This document shows, piece after piece, positions 63,866 through 64,000 of a stretch of 64,000 nucleotides of DNA. The position numbers were made by a program, and so were the translations under genes. The stretch is from Bacteroidales bacterium UBA3290 (GTDB taxonomy: Bacteria > Bacteroidota > Bacteroidia > Bacteroidales > UBA932): contig DETK01000045.1 of assembly GCA_002361615.1 (NCBI GenBank), positions 10,770-74,769 on the forward strand, written 5' to 3'. The notes under the pieces were generated by a model. The model saw nothing but the letters and a program-made list of their open reading frames with translations. It made no database searches and had not been told where the DNA came from. Each line of letters opens with the position of its first letter. Position 1 is the first letter of the stretch.

Positions 63866-64000
63866 ATGAATATACGCTTGTCTCTCGTGTTGTTGGGGAT
63901 AATCTTGCTGTCAGTTACCCCAATTAAAGCCCAGTCTGTCTTCCAACAGAAGGCAAGTGACTTGGTTGACAAGGGCCTGTATTACTATGAACAAGAGAGA
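63866..64000 (+). CDS. 5' part of a secreted TPR-type protein
   Basis: The ATG at 63866 opens a frame that runs off the window (45 codons). The signal peptide is LSLVLLGIILLSVTPIKAQ, followed by VFQQKASDLVDKGLYYYEQER, which looks like the start of a TPR. It lies 75 bp after the CHAT gene stop in the same direction, so it may be a further component of the right system, perhaps another TPR-CHAT protein. Confidence 0.6.
   Translation, partial: MNIRLSLVLLGIILLSVTPIKAQSVFQQKASDLVDKGLYYYEQER

Overview
The window comes from a member of the Bacteroidales or a close Bacteroidota relative. Many genes are preceded by the Bacteroidota promoter elements TAnnTTTG (-7) and, about 18-19 bp upstream, TTTG (-33), and there are almost no Shine-Dalgarno sequences. 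The gene content fits: a CarboxypepD_reg/TonB-type outer-membrane beta-barrel, a three-subunit 2-oxoacid:ferredoxin oxidoreductase, a futalosine-pathway menaquinone gene (mqnE), GIN-domain and BspA-like leucine-rich proteins, and a DUF4143 ATPase. The core genes are GC-rich, which suggests a high-GC gut or rumen lineage (inference). Three tracts are clearly more AT-rich and look acquired: about 30.5-36.4 kb, 53.8-55.2 kb and about 59.9-64 kb.

Layout. 1-2.0 kb: the 3' part of the oxidoreductase operon. 2.0-3.95 kb: a lipoprotein and the queF/queuosine-precursor transporter operon, with a compact preQ1-I riboswitch candidate upstream. 4.0-9.9 kb: a small ECF-sigma/membrane-protein/GIN-domain operon, a DMT exporter, an SDR and porin pair fused almost directly to tRNA-Leu, and prmA. 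10-15.7 kb: a translationally coupled substrate-binding protein and SpoIIE/PP2C phosphatase, tpiA, a MarC protein and an aminotransferase. 15.8-20.8 kb: polA, an ECF sigma factor, rsmG, rpmH and mqnE. 36.6-52.8 kb: housekeeping genes again (PASTA protein, rluD, outer-membrane barrel, ruvC, serS, rpmA, rplU, aminotransferase, PBP4, an exported glutamate-racemase-like lipoprotein, a 3'-5' exonuclease, an rRNA methyltransferase, a pseudouridine synthase and a glycosyltransferase). A tRNA-Cys at 52.9 kb marks the boundary of the right accessory region.

The most interesting content is a system present twice, in the same gene order. At 25.3-28.6 kb (minus strand) the order is exported caspase, ECF-like sigma factor, one-pass membrane protein, exported CHAT protease. 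At 55.9-63.8 kb (plus strand) a second set reads exported caspase, sigma factor, one-pass membrane protein, PPC-type secreted protein, exported trypsin-like protease, small unknown protein, then a large CHAT protein that is frameshifted near its N-terminus. The sigma factors share C-terminal motifs and the two membrane proteins share a C-terminal repeat-like segment, so the cassettes look paralogous. Proteases carry signal peptides while the sigma factor is cytosolic and the intervening protein spans the membrane, which suggests (inference) an envelope proteolysis-to-transcription relay. The left copy is embedded in a run of about eleven collinear minus-strand genes, starting with a DUF4143 ATPase at 30.4 kb and ending at 21.0 kb.

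Other notable points are a Pol I whose proofreading domain lacks visible catalytic acids, a palindromic intergenic repeat inserted in frame in a pseudouridine synthase, two candidate small RNAs, several tandem hairpin elements, and an uncharacterised zinc-ribbon/J-domain-like cluster.
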